DNA from: JADJPO01 sp963724535
GTDB taxonomy: Bacteria > Actinomycetota > Actinomycetes > Actinomycetales > Kineosporiaceae
Direction of reading: 5' to 3'
Assembly: GCA_963724535.1 (NCBI GenBank)
Contig: CAVRVD010000026.1
Location: 73,010 to 137,009 of the forward strand
DNA: 64,000 bases
Shown here: positions 16,740 to 27,243 of the stretch, piece after piece
Numbering within the stretch: the stretch's first letter is position 1
Layout of the letters: each line of letters opens with the position of its first letter
Notes under the pieces: model-generated
The model's input: the letters and a program-made list of their open reading frames with translations, nothing else
Told to the model about the DNA's origin: nothing
Database searches by the model: none
Position numbers and translations under genes: made by a program

Positions 16740-17386
16740 CCGTTGACCGGGTCGGGACTGAGATCGCCCACGTGGTCGAGCAGCCGCACCCGGCCCTCGG
16801 CCAGCCGGTAGTCGGCTCCCACGACCGCCACCCGCCCGGCGCGGACCGCCTCGGCGATGGTCGTCGAGCGCTCGGCGACCAGGTGCACGGTGTGCCGGAC
16901 GTGCTCCTGCATCACCTCGGTCGGGTCGAGGGTCGCCATGTCGCGTCCGCCCTGGCGAATGGTGACCAGGCTGGAGGTGAGCCGCTCGACGATCTCGCGC
17001 AGGTAGCCGCCGGGCATCCGGGCGTCGGTGTGCGCGGCCATGGCTGCGTTGATCGCCCCGCACCGGTCGTGGCCGAGGACGACGATCAGCGGGATGTCGA
17101 GGGCGGAGACGGCGAACTCCAGCGAGCCGAGGACCGCGGCGTCCACCACGTGACCTGCGGTACGGACCACGGCGAGGTCACCCAGGCCGCGGTCGAAGAC
17201 CAGCTCGGCGGCGACCCGGGAGTCCATGCACCCGAAGATCGCGGCGAACGGCTCCTGCGGTGCGGCGGCCGTCGCGGTGCGCCGGCCTACGTCCTGGTTG
17301 GGGTGCTCTGGCGTGCCGGCCACGAACCGGTCGTTGCCGGCGGCGAGCTCGTGCCAGGCCTGAGCGGGGGTGAGGTGGGCTCCCAT
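16736..17386 (-). CDS. Beta-class carbonic anhydrase
   Basis: 216 residues. It interconverts CO2 and bicarbonate. Zinc ligands are visible as the Cys and Asp-Arg pair in FGCMDSRVAAE and the His and Cys in GHDRCGAINAA. ATG 17386 is chosen from the family start MGAHLTPAQAWHELAAGNDRF, even though the frame is open to 17500. It is the first gene of a two-gene operon with the spermidine-synthase-like gene, and divergent from moeA with a 134-nt gap in which I see no clear operator. Confidence 0.92.
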   Translation of the reverse strand: MGAHLTPAQAWHELAAGNDRFVAGTPEHPNQDVGRRTATAAAPQEPFAAIFGCMDSRVAAELVFDRGLGDLAVVRTAGHVVDAAVLGSLEFAVSALDIPLIVVLGHDRCGAINAAMAAHTDARMPGGYLREIVERLTSSLVTIRQGGRDMATLDPTEVMQEHVRHTVHLVAERSTTIAEAVRAGRVAVVGADYRLAEGRVRLLDHVGDLSPDPVNG

Positions 17387-17520
17387 GCGAGGAATCCTGC
17401 CAGTCGGTCGGGGGCCTCGTCCCGGCCAGGGGTGTGAGCAGGCCGACGGCGGCGAGCCGAGGCCGGTCCCGGCCCGGTGGCGATCGGCGTCGGGCGGCAC
17501 GGTCGGGAAGACTGGGCGGC

Positions 17521-18696
17521 ATGACCCACGCTTCCGGTGGCGCGGCCGGGCACGACCTACCCTGGCCGACGGCCCGGGCCCGGGCCGTGACCGCGGTGGC
17601 TGTCGTCGCGCCGGTGACCGTGCCGCTGGCCTCGGCCGCTGGTGCCGTGCTCGCTGAGCCGGCTTGTGCCCGAACGGATCTGCCCGCCGAGACGACGTCG
17701 GCGATGGACGGTTGGGCGGTGGCCGGGTCCGGACCGTGGCGGGTGGTGGGCGCCGTCCTGGCCGGTCGGCCCTGGGAAGGCGGGGCCGCCCTGGACGACG
17801 ATGTGGCGGTGGAGATCGCGACCGGGGCGGTCATGCCCCCGGGGGCGTCGGCCGTGCTGCGCCGCGAGCGCGGGACGGCCGACGGCGAGATCCTCACCGC
17901 CACCGGTGCGGCACCCGAGCCGGGCACCGACGTGCGGCCCGCGGGGGCCGAGTGTCGGGCCGGCGACATGGTGCTCCCGGCTGGAGCCGTGGTCGGTCCG
18001 GTGGCCGCCGGACTGCTGGCCGCCGCGGGGCTGGACCAGGTGACGGTGCGCCCGGTGCGTGCCGACGTCCTGGTTCTCGGCGACGAGCTGGTCACCGCCG
18101 GCCCGTCCCGGGCAGGGCGGGTCAGGGACGCGCTCGGACCGTTGCTGTCGGCCTGGCTGCCGGCACGAGGTGCTGAGATCGTGTCTCGCCGCTACGTTCC
18201 CGACACGCGGGCGGCGCTGGAGACGGCATTGTCCGGGTGTCTGGCCGACGTCGTGGTGACCACCGGCTCGACCGCGAAGGGTCCGGTCGACCACCTGCAC
18301 GCCGTCCTGGCCAATGCCGGTGCCCGGTTGGTCGTGGACGGCGTCGCGGTGCGTCCGGGGCATCCGCAGCTGCTCGCCGTCCTGCCCGACGGACGGCCTC
18401 TGGTGGGCCTGCCCGGCAACCCGCTCGCCGCCGTCTCGGGGCTCTTGACGCTGTTCGACCCCGTGGTGCGGACGCTGCGCGGGCTGGCGCCGTCCGAGCC
18501 GGTGACCGGAGCCCTAGTCGTCGACGTGCCGGCCGGCCCCGACGCCACCCGGCTGATGCCGGTGGCCGGTGGCAGACCGGTGCTCTTCGCCGGACCGGCG
18601 ATGTTGCGCGGGCTGGCCCTCGCCGCAGGCGTGGCCGTCGTCCCGCCCGGCGGCGTGCGCGCCGGCGAACCCGTCGAGCTGCTGGCCATCCCCTGA
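17521..18696 (+). CDS. moeA: Molybdopterin molybdenumtransferase MoeA
   Basis: 391 residues. MoeA inserts molybdate into adenylylated molybdopterin. The order of segments fits: ETTSAMDGWAVAG (N-terminal active region), EIATGAVMPPGASAV (domain with conserved Gly and Pro), then the MoCF-type domain ADVLVLGDELV and VVTTGSTAKGPVDHL, and the C-terminal GLPGNPLAA. The third domain reads GSTAKG where most have GGVSVG, which is a divergence in an otherwise conserved turn. The length is near the low end for the family. Confidence 0.87.
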   Translation: MTHASGGAAGHDLPWPTARARAVTAVAVVAPVTVPLASAAGAVLAEPACARTDLPAETTSAMDGWAVAGSGPWRVVGAVLAGRPWEGGAALDDDVAVEIATGAVMPPGASAVLRRERGTADGEILTATGAAPEPGTDVRPAGAECRAGDMVLPAGAVVGPVAAGLLAAAGLDQVTVRPVRADVLVLGDELVTAGPSRAGRVRDALGPLLSAWLPARGAEIVSRRYVPDTRAALETALSGCLADVVVTTGSTAKGPVDHLHAVLANAGARLVVDGVAVRPGHPQLLAVLPDGRPLVGLPGNPLAAVSGLLTLFDPVVRTLRGLAPSEPVTGALVVDVPAGPDATRLMPVAGGRPVLFAGPAMLRGLALAAGVAVVPPGGVRAGEPVELLAIP

Positions 18697-18733
18697 TGCG
18701 CACCCGCCGCCCGGCTCCCATCCAGGGCGCAAC

Positions 18734-18768
18734 GTGACGCAGCGCCCGTCACACGGGCGAGACGTCAC
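18734..18768 (+). terminator. Palindrome downstream of moeA (terminator or repeat unit)
   Basis: CGCCCGT (18743-18749), loop cac, ACGGGCG (18753-18759), with an outer pair GTGAC/GTCAC (18734-18738 and 18764-18768). No T-run follows, which is common for high-GC organisms. Part of it, GTGACGCAGCGCCCGTC, recurs with two changes at 20030-20046. Confidence 0.5.
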
Positions 18769-18947
18769 TCAACGCCCGCTGCTCGTGCTCGCGACGCCAC
18801 TCAATCTCTCGACTGGGTGGTGACTGAGAGTGCTGCAGTCTCGTGAGGACACCGGCGTCGCGTCCCCAGACGACTGTGAAAGCTCCCCCGTCCACAGGGC
18901 GGCGGCAGGAGAGCACCGCCCAGCTCGCGCCCGTCGAGGATCGACCC

Positions 18948-19910
18948 ATGCGCCGCCGCGACTTCGATCCCATCGATCTCGACGTGGCCCTGCGGGGCCG
19001 CGAGTTCGTCATGCGCCACGATGAGCTGAGGCAGCTCGGCGTGTCCATGTCGAGCATCACCCGACGAATATCACCGCACGGTCCCTGGCAGCGGATGCTG
19101 CCCGGCGTCGTCCTGGCGCACAGCGGGGCCGCGAGCCGACGTGAGCTGCAGCTCGCCGCCATTGCCTTCACCAACGGGGATGGTGTGATCACTGGCCCGG
19201 ACGCGCTGGTGGCCCACGGCCTGCGTTCGGTGCAGCTCCTGCCGGTGGTCTGCGTCTTGGTACCCATTCGCCGGCAGCGCAAGTCGATGACGTTCGTGGC
19301 GGTCGAACGGACACGTCACCTTCCCGATGCTGTGCGAGTATCCGGCTTGCCGTACGCGCCGGCGCCGCGAGCGTTGATCGACTCCTGTCGACGCATCGAG
19401 AACCTCGCAGCAGTCCGCGGGTTGGTCTCCGGCGCGGTTCAGTCGGGGCTCGTCACCGTGCCTGACCTGTGGGCGCAGGTGCAGGCGGCCGCTCGGCCAC
19501 GGACGGCGCTCGCCAGGGAGGTTCTTCGCGAGGTCGGCGAGGGCGTGCGGTCAGTTGCCGAGGCCGTGGCGCGTGACGAGATGCAGCGCAGCGGGGTGCC
19601 TGCCCCGTTGTGGAACGTGGTCCTGTTCACCTCTGACGGGCGGCGCCTGCTGTCGCCGGATGCCTATTGGCCAGAGTTGGGACTCGCGCTGGAGATCGAT
19701 TCCTACGCGTGGCATCTCGGGCCCGGGGACTATCTGCGGACTCTGAGGAGATCCCGGCAGATGCTGGTCAACGGGATCATCGTCCTGCATTTCGCGCCCG
19801 TGGAGATCCGTGACGATCCGGAGCGGTTCATCCGTGAGGTCATGGCTGCCTTGCGCCTGGCTCAGGGGCGTCGGGCCCCTGAGGGCATCACTGTGCGCTC
19901 GGCAGCCTGA
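18948..19910 (+). CDS. AbiEi-like winged-helix protein with DUF559-like C-terminus
   Basis: 320 residues. The N-terminal 60 residues resemble the winged helix of AbiEi-type antitoxins (FVMRHDELRQLGVSMSSITRRI, then WQRMLPGVVLAHSG). The C-terminal part (LWNVVLFTSDGRRLLSPDAYWPELGLALEIDSYAWH, from about residue 215) is of the Vsr/DUF559 endonuclease-like kind often fused to it in actinobacteria: D and E residues lie in DAYWPE and ALEIDS. No toxin gene (AbiEii) is adjacent. ATG 18948 with GAGG 9 nt before it is preferred to the longer frame from 18843. Confidence 0.6.
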   Translation: MRRRDFDPIDLDVALRGREFVMRHDELRQLGVSMSSITRRISPHGPWQRMLPGVVLAHSGAASRRELQLAAIAFTNGDGVITGPDALVAHGLRSVQLLPVVCVLVPIRRQRKSMTFVAVERTRHLPDAVRVSGLPYAPAPRALIDSCRRIENLAAVRGLVSGAVQSGLVTVPDLWAQVQAAARPRTALAREVLREVGEGVRSVAEAVARDEMQRSGVPAPLWNVVLFTSDGRRLLSPDAYWPELGLALEIDSYAWHLGPGDYLRTLRRSRQMLVNGIIVLHFAPVEIRDDPERFIREVMAALRLAQGRRAPEGITVRSAA

Positions 19911-20029
19911 CGGCCCGAAGCCGCAGGGCACAGGCGTACGTAGGTGCGAGCCTGGCGTTCTAGCGTGCACGCACAGTCACCGACTCTGCCTGCCTGTGTG
20001 AAGCCGTGCCCATTGGCTGGGGCTGTTGT

Positions 20030-20102
20030 GTGACACAGCACCCGTCTATTGGGCGCAGCGTGACGTTGCGCCCAATAAGCGGGGTGCCCAATAAGCGGGG
20101 TG
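20030..20102 (+). repeat. Palindromic and tandem repeats between AbiEi-like gene and fumarase
   Basis: GTGACACAGCACCCGTC (20030-20046) repeats the moeA-side sequence at 15 of 17 positions. Next is a perfect 10-bp hairpin ATTGGGCGCA (20048-20057) with TGCGCCCAAT (20067-20076). Two direct copies of CCCAATAAGCGGGGTG follow (20071-20086 and 20087-20102), abutting the end of the fumarase gene. The hairpin may end transcription from both sides. Confidence 0.6.
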
Positions 20103-20109
20103 CCCGTGG

Positions 20110-21804
<1,695 letters not shown>

Positions 21805-21928
21805 GGCGCCACTCCTCGTCGACGGCTCCGATGGTGACTCGATGAGCCTACCGAGGTCCGGACATCGCGGGGCGACAGGCCCACTGCCGGTACCGGCTGC
21901 GTGCACGCGACCAGCCGGCGGGCGTAGG

Positions 21929-23737
21929 TCAGGCTCCGGGATCGACGACGTCGTCCCCGCGCCGGAGCGAGGGAGTCGGGACGGCGCCCACGCCGCGCAG
22001 CGCGCCGTCCGGGGTGTAGTAGTCGGACACGTTGTCCTGGGCCGGGATCCGGGCTCCGGCCTGCGGCCGGGCCACCTCCCGCAGCACCCGCTCGGTGACC
22101 CCGATGACCACACGAGTGGTCAGCGGGTCGCCGTCCGACATCGCCGAGACCCAGCCCAGGGTGCCGGCGGCGAACACCCCGGCACCGCTGGGAGCGCTGT
22201 ACCAGGTCATGTCCGCGGCGTCTGGTGTGCCGCGGCAGGTGGTGGGGGAGTGCGCGAGCACCTGCAGGGGACGTGGCGTGGTCACCTTCAGGTTCACCCG
22301 GTCGTACTCCGGGCCGATCAGTGCGGGCAACCGGGTGCCCGGGGCCAGACCCAGCCCGGTGAACGGCCACGCGTCCGGGTCGCCGATCACGAGGTCGCCC
22401 CCCGAGTGCGCACAGGCGAACATCGGGCCGACCAGCGACGACTGCGCCTGGGCGTGGGGTGGACGACCCCAGTCCGCCGTCGTGTCCACGGTCGTGACCG
22501 GGTCGTCCTCGCCCAGCTTGTAGTTCACCATCACCCGACCGGCGCCCAGCGGCGAGTCGGTGAGCCGGATCCGCCGGTGCACGTCGTTGGCCCCGAGGAA
22601 GGCCAGGTTCACGCCACGGTCGCGGGCCGCGGTCAGCTGCGCGCGCATCTGTCGCGACCAGTACTCGGAGTGACCGAGCACCACCACGGCCACCGCGCCG
22701 TCCAGCACCTCCGGGTGCACGTGCAGGTCCAGGTCGGTGGCGTAGTTCAGGTGCAGGCCGAGCCGTTCTGCCGCGGCGATCGCCGGCAGCTCATCGGTGA
22801 GGAAGCCGCCCGCGCCGTTGCCGCGGGCGTACGGCCGGTCGAAGGAGGCGGCCACCGAGCGCAGCTCGAAGTCCTCGGCCTTGTCCTCCTTCTGGTGACC
22901 CCGATAGGTATTCGGCCCGCCCCAGTCGTTGTAGGCCTGCCAGGTCGCTACCCCGGAGACGAGCAGCACCGCCCCCCTGCTGTCGACGTCCCGGACGACG
23001 AACGGCACGAAGGAGGCGGCGCCGTCCGCGCCGATCAGCTTGGCCAGGTAGGCACCCGGTGGCCAGCCGGTGGTGTCCAGGGTGGCCGACCGGGGCCAGT
23101 CGGCGCTGACCATCCGGGTCACTGGGTCGCGGCGGCCGCCGCTGCGCAGCCCACCGGGCAGGTCCTCGCTGGTCCAGATCCGCCGCGCCCAGCGGCCGTC
23201 GTAGTCGCCGGTGCGCAACACCTCGACGTGGAAGGTGGGCGCCGAGGAGCTCACGTGCAGTCCGAGCTCCTCACCGGAGCGCACGCTCACCGCGTCGGCG
23301 TACCCCTCGACGATCCCCGCCCGGCCCCGCCGGGCCGAGGACACCGGGGACGGCTGTGCGATCGTCCACCCGAGGATGCCCGCCCGGCGGTTCTCGCTGA
23401 GTGCATCGACCCCGGAGCGGGTCATCCAGGCTCGACCGGGCAGCGCGGAGGTGTGCAGGCCACCCCGGCTGACGCCGACGAAGACCGGCACGGTGCTCGC
23501 CGGCGCCTCGCCCTCCAGCCCCTCCAGAACACCGGTGTCGAGGGCGCTGTCGGCAGGGGCGCGGGAGGCGTCCGGCGGCTGCTCGAGGGCTCCAGCGGCC
23601 GGCTCGGGGCCCGATACGCATCCGGCCAGCGTCAGCGCTGCAGCCATCAGCGCAGTGACAGTCAGTAACGCGGCCGCCTGCGGGCGGACAGCGTCGACGG
23701 CGCGCACGGGCGCCCACGGGGCCAAGTCGTGGAGCAT
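21929..23737 (-). CDS. Lipoprotein with DMFase beta-subunit-like domain
   Basis: 602 residues. A long N-terminal signal ends in the lipobox LTLAGC (Cys 40). The mature part has the repeated features of the N,N-dimethylformamidase large-subunit C-terminal family (DMFA2-like): YDGRWARRIWTSEDLP, VVRDVDSRGAVLLVSGVATWQAYNDWGG, and VVVLGHSEYWSRQMRAQLTAARDRG. Similar large secreted proteins of unknown substrate are frequent in actinobacteria; amidase activity is not established. It stands alone between fumA and the amylosucrase. Confidence 0.7.
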   Translation of the reverse strand: MLHDLAPWAPVRAVDAVRPQAAALLTVTALMAAALTLAGCVSGPEPAAGALEQPPDASRAPADSALDTGVLEGLEGEAPASTVPVFVGVSRGGLHTSALPGRAWMTRSGVDALSENRRAGILGWTIAQPSPVSSARRGRAGIVEGYADAVSVRSGEELGLHVSSSAPTFHVEVLRTGDYDGRWARRIWTSEDLPGGLRSGGRRDPVTRMVSADWPRSATLDTTGWPPGAYLAKLIGADGAASFVPFVVRDVDSRGAVLLVSGVATWQAYNDWGGPNTYRGHQKEDKAEDFELRSVAASFDRPYARGNGAGGFLTDELPAIAAAERLGLHLNYATDLDLHVHPEVLDGAVAVVVLGHSEYWSRQMRAQLTAARDRGVNLAFLGANDVHRRIRLTDSPLGAGRVMVNYKLGEDDPVTTVDTTADWGRPPHAQAQSSLVGPMFACAHSGGDLVIGDPDAWPFTGLGLAPGTRLPALIGPEYDRVNLKVTTPRPLQVLAHSPTTCRGTPDAADMTWYSAPSGAGVFAAGTLGWVSAMSDGDPLTTRVVIGVTERVLREVARPQAGARIPAQDNVSDYYTPDGALRGVGAVPTPSLRRGDDVVDPGA

Positions 23738-23831
23738 GTCGCAGCACAGTCAACGCCATCGGCAGGCCGCGGCGCACGCTTCCCGGCCCACATCACGCGC
23801 GTGGCGCGCCGAGATCCCCCCAGCGGGTGCG

Positions 23832-25805
23832 TCACCGGGGGAGGACGGCGGCGTCCCGTGGCCCCAGCCACCACGCCGCGTAGGGCGGCAGGGGGTAGAA
23901 GTCCGGCGAGCCCCAGCCGTGCGACTCCGCCTGCGGGGCGAAGCCGGAGACGTGGTCCCACGGCGCGACCAACCCGGCCCGGCGCACCGCGTCCACCGGC
24001 AGGTGCTGCCACTGGGCGGAGACGTTGTAGACCTGCACCAGCGTGCCGGCCGGGTGCCGGCGCCGGAACCCCAGCAGCGCCGGCACCGAGACCTCGATCG
24101 GCTCGCTCTCCACCGCCGCGTGCAGCGAGGGCAGGCGGGAGCGGACCCTGGCCAGGTGGGCGATCCCGGCGAAGATCCGCTGCGCCACGGAGCCGGTCGC
24201 CTCGCGCTGGGCAGCGGCGCCCCAGTCCATCCTCGGACGATGCAGCCACCGGTTGTCCTGCGCGTGACGTGGGTCGCCGGTGTAGCTGCGGTCGTTGAGC
24301 AGGCCGATCTCGTCGCCCATGTACAGCAGCGGGATGCCGCCGTATCCGTAGACGACCGCGTGCAGCAGGAAGATCCGACCCAGGGCCAGCCCGACCTCGT
24401 AGGGGCTGTCGGCGGCCTCCAGCCCGGCCAGGCTGGCCAGGGTGCCGCTGCTGCGGGCGTCCCCGGTCTGCGGGTTGACCTGGAACGGTTCGCCGCGGGC
24501 GAAGCTGCCCGGGAAGGAGCCGTCATAGAACGAGGCCAGGAAGGCCCGGTGTGCCGAACCGGTCAGGCCCGCCGCGGCGGCGTCGGTGTCCGAGATCGCC
24601 CAGCCGATGTCGTCGTGGCAGCGCACGTACGTCGTCCAGGCCGTGGTCACCGGCTTGGGCGGGGGAACGGCGAGAGCGCGACGGGCCAGATCGGCCGACC
24701 CGGTCGCCAGCGCCGACCACAGCTGGACCATGAGGCTGTTGTGGTAGGCGAGGTCGCAGACCTTGCCCGCGTGCCGGCCGGTGCCGAGGTAGGCGGGCAG
24801 CTCCTCCGGGGCGACGATCGCCTCGGCCTTGAAGATCACCCCGGGCGCGGCGATCCGCACGGCGGCCCGCAGCGCCTGGACGATGTCGTGCACCTCGGGC
24901 TGGTTCTGACAGCTGGTACCCATCCGCTTCCACAGGAAGGCGATCGCGTCCAGCCGCAGGCAGTCCACCCCGACGTTGGCCAGGAACAGGATGACGTCGA
25001 GCAGCTCGCAGAACACGTCGGGGTTCGACCAGTTCAGGTCCCACTGGTAGCTGTTGAACGTCGTCCAGACCCAGGCGCCCCTGCTGCCGTCGCCGCGGAC
25101 CACCTCAGGCTCCCAGGTGAAGTTGCCCGGGGCGAAGTCCGGGAAGACCTCCGGCAGGGTGCGCTCGTAGGCGTCCGGGGTGCGCCTGTCGTCGTAGAAC
25201 AGGAAGTAGTCCTGGTACGGGGCCTCACCCCGGACGGCGGCCCGGGCCCAGGTGTGTTCCCTGGCGACATGGTTCAACACCAGGTCCAGGGTGAGCGCGA
25301 TCCCCGCCTCGTGCAGGGTGTCGGCCAGGTGTTCCAGGTCGGCCATCGTCCCCAGGTCGGCGCGCACCCGGCGATAGTTGGCTACCGCATAGCCGCCGTC
25401 GTCAGGTCTCTCCCGCGGCTCCAGCAGCGGCATCAGGTGCAGATAGGTCACGCCGAGCTCGCGCAGGTAGTCGACCTGTTTCTCGACCCCGGCGAGGGTG
25501 GCGGCGAACCGATCCGGGTAGCAGACGTAGCCGACCTGGTCCGGCTCTGCGAACCAGGTCGGGTTGAGCAGGCGGCGGCGGTCCAGTGAACGCAAGGACG
25601 CGCGGCGTCGGCCGTGCGCGGAGACCAGCAGATCGATCACGCGAACGGCAAGGTCGTCGGCCTGCGGGTAGACGGCGGTCAGCCCGCTGCGCAGGTCGGC
25701 TCCCCACCGCTCCAGGCGTTCCAGGAAGGCGCCGGTCTCGTTGGGGGAGTCGGTAGGCAGCTCGGCCCGGGCCCGGTCGAGAAGGTGCTGGGTCCCCGGC
25801 TCCAT
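23832..25805 (-). CDS. Amylosucrase (GH13)
   Basis: 657 residues. Amylosucrase builds an alpha-1,4-glucan from sucrose and releases fructose. The N-terminal helical domain, the barrel and the GH13 residues are visible: DCLRLDAIAFLWKRMG (nucleophile Asp), FKAEAIVAP (acid/base Glu), VRCHDDIGWA (transition-state Asp), LVLNHVAREH. The WKRMG and HDDIGW wording is that of amylosucrases rather than trehalose synthases or sucrose phosphorylases. ATG 25805 follows GAGGAGG with a 6-nt spacer. It is divergent from a LacI regulator, with an operator 52 nt before this start. Confidence 0.87.
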   Translation of the reverse strand: MEPGTQHLLDRARAELPTDSPNETGAFLERLERWGADLRSGLTAVYPQADDLAVRVIDLLVSAHGRRRASLRSLDRRRLLNPTWFAEPDQVGYVCYPDRFAATLAGVEKQVDYLRELGVTYLHLMPLLEPRERPDDGGYAVANYRRVRADLGTMADLEHLADTLHEAGIALTLDLVLNHVAREHTWARAAVRGEAPYQDYFLFYDDRRTPDAYERTLPEVFPDFAPGNFTWEPEVVRGDGSRGAWVWTTFNSYQWDLNWSNPDVFCELLDVILFLANVGVDCLRLDAIAFLWKRMGTSCQNQPEVHDIVQALRAAVRIAAPGVIFKAEAIVAPEELPAYLGTGRHAGKVCDLAYHNSLMVQLWSALATGSADLARRALAVPPPKPVTTAWTTYVRCHDDIGWAISDTDAAAAGLTGSAHRAFLASFYDGSFPGSFARGEPFQVNPQTGDARSSGTLASLAGLEAADSPYEVGLALGRIFLLHAVVYGYGGIPLLYMGDEIGLLNDRSYTGDPRHAQDNRWLHRPRMDWGAAAQREATGSVAQRIFAGIAHLARVRSRLPSLHAAVESEPIEVSVPALLGFRRRHPAGTLVQVYNVSAQWQHLPVDAVRRAGLVAPWDHVSGFAPQAESHGWGSPDFYPLPPYAAWWLGPRDAAVLPR

Positions 25806-25856
25806 GCCCGCCTCCTCAGCTGCTCCGGCCAGTCGCGCCAACTACTGTAGGTGGTC

Positions 25857-25868
25857 GCAAACGCTTGC
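25857..25868. promoter_or_regulatory. LacI-type operator O1 (amylosucrase side)
   Basis: GCAAACGCTTGC, a near-perfect palindrome around a central CG, 52 nt upstream of the amylosucrase start. A plausible amylosucrase -10, TACAGT, is on the minus strand at 25849-25844, just inside it. Confidence 0.7.
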
Positions 25869-25929
25869 AGGCTGGGAGCACACGTGTTCCACCAGGCCTG
25901 GGGCGTGCCCGTGACCTGCACCGACCGGT

Positions 25930-25941
25930 GCAAGCGCTTGT
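25930..25941. promoter_or_regulatory. LacI-type operator O2 (regulator side)
   Basis: GCAAGCGCTTGT with a perfect core CAAGCGCTTG (25931-25940). Its centre is 73 bp from that of O1, close to seven helical turns, so one tetramer or two dimers could bridge them on the same DNA face. It lies 160 nt before the lacI-type start, fitting autoregulation. Confidence 0.7.
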
Positions 25942-26100
25942 CGACGTGGGGTCGGGCGTGTCACCGTGATCTCAACACGACCGGCGTTCGGGTCCCGGCG
26001 TCATGTCGGTGCACGTCACTCGGCTGCCGCGTGCTCCACCTGTCACCGGCTCGAGGCGGTGGACGCCAACCGTCCACCGCTGCGCAGAAAGGGGCCCGCC

Positions 26101-27198
26101 GTGCGCGTCGTCCCCGCTGGCTCGGCCGATCAACCTGCTGCGCGCGCACCCGGCGTGACCCGCGCCAGCATCGTCGACGTCGCCGCGCGAGCCGGGGTCT
26201 CGGTGGCCACCGTGTCCCGGGCCCTGCGTGACCTACCCAACGTCTCCCCGTCCACCCGGGCCCGGGTGCAGCAGGCCGCGGCCGAGCTGGACTACGCCGT
26301 CTCCCCGCTCGCGTCCGGGCTGGTCACCGGCCGGGTCCGGGCGGTGGGCGTGGTGTTGCCCTATGCGGGTCGCTGGTTCTTCGCCGAGGTGCTGCACGGC
26401 ATCGAGGAGATGCTGCGCGGGCGCGGCTACGACCTGGTGCTGCACGTCCTCGGCGACGCCCATCGGCGCCGCGAGTTCTTCGAGCACCTCCCGGTGCGTC
26501 GCCGCGTCGACGCCCTGCTCGTCGTCGCGCTCCCCCTGGAGGCCCGCGAGCTGGCCGCGCTGCGCAGCCTGCACGTGCCGATGGCCTCGGTCGGAGAACC
26601 GATGTTGGGACTGCACAGCGACCAGATCGACGACGTCGCCGCCGCCCGGCTCGCCGTCCAGCACCTGCTCAACCTCGGCCACCGTCGGATCGGCTGCATC
26701 GGCGGTGACCTGGAGGGTCCGGAGCGTTTCCACACCCCCGGTTGGCGGACCCAGGGCTACCGCGAGGCACTCAGTCGGGCCGGGATCGAGCTTCGGGCGG
26801 CATGGGAGCGGGACGGGCGCTACACCGCCTCCGGCGGCGAGCTGGCGATGACCGAGCTGCTCAGCCTGCCCGGCGGCGCCCCGACCGCCGTCTTCTGCCA
26901 GTCCGACGAGATGGCCTTCGGTGCGCTGCGGGCGTTGCGCCGCAGCGGGTTGAGCTGTCCGGAGGACCTCTCGGTGGTCGGCATCGACGATCACGAGCTG
27001 TCGCACACCTTCGACCTCACGACGGTCGCCCAGCCGGTCGCCGACCAGGGTGCCGCGGCCGCCGCCTGGGTGGTCAACCTGCTCGAGGGAGCGAGCAGCG
27101 GGCCCGACACCGGGGGTGATGTCGCCGAGCAGACGCCGCGGCTGCACGATGTCCGGCTCGTCCTGCGTGGTTCGACGGGACGGCCGCGGCGCGACTGA
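26101..27198 (+). CDS. LacI-family regulator of the sucrose cassette
   Basis: 365 residues. The N-terminal HTH is at about 20-45 (TRASIVDVAARAGVSVATVSRALRDLPNVSPSTRARV), with the hinge helix YAVSPLASGLVTGR, then a periplasmic-binding-type effector domain ending at DVRLVLRGS. The effector is probably sucrose, fructose or a phosphate of fructose, by neighbours only. GTG 26101 has GAAAGGGG 7 nt before it; the open frame to 25966 runs through operator-containing DNA and is rejected. It is convergent with the fructokinase. Confidence 0.9.
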   Translation: MRVVPAGSADQPAARAPGVTRASIVDVAARAGVSVATVSRALRDLPNVSPSTRARVQQAAAELDYAVSPLASGLVTGRVRAVGVVLPYAGRWFFAEVLHGIEEMLRGRGYDLVLHVLGDAHRRREFFEHLPVRRRVDALLVVALPLEARELAALRSLHVPMASVGEPMLGLHSDQIDDVAAARLAVQHLLNLGHRRIGCIGGDLEGPERFHTPGWRTQGYREALSRAGIELRAAWERDGRYTASGGELAMTELLSLPGGAPTAVFCQSDEMAFGALRALRRSGLSCPEDLSVVGIDDHELSHTFDLTTVAQPVADQGAAAAAWVVNLLEGASSGPDTGGDVAEQTPRLHDVRLVLRGSTGRPRRD

Positions 27199-27243
27199 CC
27201 GGCGCTGTCGGCCCGCCGTGGCACACCCTCCCCGGAGCGCAGG

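Noticed and set aside
25966..26100. N-terminal extension of the LacI regulator
   Set aside because: The open frame lacks family similarity and lies just past operator O2; GTG 26101 has a good ribosome-binding site and matches the family start.
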